Positions 6,689 to 6,956 of a stretch of DNA of 6,956 nt are shown here, piece by piece. The stretch comes from a bacterium (lineage in GTDB: Bacteria; UBP14; UBA6098; B30-G16). Numbering within the stretch: position 1 is the stretch's first letter; every line of letters begins with the position of its first letter. Under the pieces are notes generated by a model. That model had not been told where the DNA came from. It made no database searches and was given only the letters and a program-made list of their open reading frames with translations. The stretch covers positions 1-6,956 of the forward strand of contig JALTEE010000322.1 of the NCBI GenBank assembly GCA_027007865.1. The letters run 5' to 3'. Position numbers and translations under genes: made by a program.

Positions 6689-6774
6689 ATTTCGGTTATT
6701 CTATCTATTCCATTTGTTTCGGTGTATTTCGGTCTATTTAGATACGAATTTGGCACAAATTTGACACAAATAAA
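6623..6774. other. Non-coding stretch after the tRNA break, with short tandem repeats
   Basis: This stretch contains no convincing gene. It starts with about 66 nt that read in frame as an acidic tail ending in TGA at 6686. It then becomes AT-rich and repetitive: TTTCGGT occurs at 6690, 6717 and 6727, the last two as a 10-bp tandem, followed by the tandem 11-mers TTTGGCACAAA (6749-6759) and TTTGACACAAA (6760-6770). The terminator hairpin follows directly. Confidence 0.55.
6717..6770 (+). repeat. Two tandem short-repeat pairs (TTTCGGTNTA and TTTGRCACAAA)
   Basis: TTTCGGTGTA (6717-6726) is followed directly by TTTCGGTCTA (6727-6736); another copy, TTTCGGTATA, lies at 6833-6842. TTTGGCACAAA (6749-6759) is followed directly by TTTGACACAAA (6760-6770), with one mismatch. 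Helical-turn spacing of 10-11 bp is typical of protein-binding arrays such as recombinase arm sites or iterons. That role is inference only. Confidence 0.5.
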
Positions 6775-6806
6775 AAAACCGCAGGACAATGAAGTCCTGC
6801 GGTTTT
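6775..6806. terminator. Perfect 13-bp bidirectional intrinsic terminator hairpin
   Basis: AAAACCGCAGGAC (6775-6787) pairs perfectly with GTCCTGCGGTTTT (6794-6806) around the 6-nt loop AATGAA. On the minus strand the stem is followed by an unbroken run of seven T, making a strong terminator for a leftward gene entering from the right edge. On the plus strand four T follow, enough for a weaker terminator of the promoter/tRNA-fragment transcript. Confidence 0.85.
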
Positions 6807-6853
6807 CGGATGACCGACTCGGGCAGGGGGAGTTTCGGTATAATAAGGAAAAT

Positions 6854-6956
6854 TTATTTACTATCGTCCAATTGTTCTTTCATCTTTTCTTCCTCGATTC
6901 GAAGTTTTCACCTCTGTTCCCAAAACTTCCACAGAGTTCGATATTTTATTCATCTG
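6854..6956 (-). pseudogene. Possible 3' end of a leftward gene entering from the right edge
   Basis: On the minus strand a frame ending in TAA (6854-6856) reads LRIEEEKMKEQLDDSK, a charged heptad-like tail that looks protein-coding. The same frame continues upstream as YRTLWKFWEQR but is cut by TGA at 6908-6910 and again at 6950-6952. Another minus frame opens with ATG at 6953 and ends with TAG at 6861, giving 30 residues (starting MNKISNSVEV). Either could be real; the strong leftward terminator at 6775-6806 supports some leftward gene here. The evidence is too short to decide. Confidence 0.25.

Noticed and set aside
6592..6789. 65-codon minus-strand ORF over the tRNA fragment and terminator
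   Set aside because: It starts inside the terminator hairpin and ends antisense to the tRNA D-loop. Its sequence is low in family-like character, and the tRNA-antisense part reads as a typical artefact.
6581..6806. tmRNA or group I intron-containing tRNA
   Set aside because: The 5' part has a full D-arm and a true anticodon loop, unlike tmRNA. The break lies in the 3' anticodon stem rather than the loop, and no 3' exon or T-arm is present downstream within the window.
6839..6844. Perfect TATAAT as a -10 box
   Set aside because: No acceptable -35 lies 15-19 nt upstream (GC-rich CGGGCAGGGGG region), and there is no open frame after it on the plus strand.

Overview
The window looks like chromosome from a Gram-negative bacterium of the wider FCB group. 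Two C-terminal sorting domains of the type IX secretion system (T9SS) are present, one on a large secreted protease and one as an orphan fragment. The protease start has a strong AGGAGG ribosome-binding site 6 nt before its ATG. Classical Bacteroidota mostly lack such Shine-Dalgarno signals, so a deeper or uncultured FCB-type lineage is more likely. TGA is used as a stop for the main gene. The species cannot be named from the sequence alone.

Layout, left to right. Positions 1-1479 (minus strand) hold an MsbA-type ABC exporter that runs off the left edge before its signature motif. Immediately upstream of it (1492-1800, minus) is the tail of a T9SS-secreted protein that has lost its passenger part. 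A palindromic repeat sits in frame inside this tail. The gap between the divergent units (about 1800-2183) holds a sigma70-like minus-strand promoter, a cluster of three hairpins nested inside an outer inverted repeat (1942-2040), and the leader of the protease gene. Positions 2184-6521 (plus) encode a 1445-residue secreted zinc metallopeptidase: signal peptide, FTP-like propeptide, HEYTH catalytic domain, Ig/Fn3 domains, a jelly-roll domain, a DOMON-like insert that splits an Ig-type domain, and a T9SS sorting domain.

The right end (6522-6956) is the most unusual part. A near-consensus promoter leads into the exact 5' half of a tRNA-Ala(CGC) gene. The match ends inside the 3' strand of the anticodon stem, and no 3' half is visible. 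The sequence that follows carries tandem short repeats (TTTCGGTNTA and TTTGRCACAAA) and a perfect 13-bp bidirectional terminator hairpin. This could be the junction of an integrated element, a tRNA gene broken by rearrangement, or an assembly chimera.

The exporter and protease are divergent and show no direct functional link beyond both serving the cell envelope and export. No CRISPR array, complete RNA gene or complete mobile element was seen. The best leads for new biology are the truncated tRNA with its repeats, the in-frame palindromic insertion in the sorting domain, and the domain-within-domain architecture of the protease.
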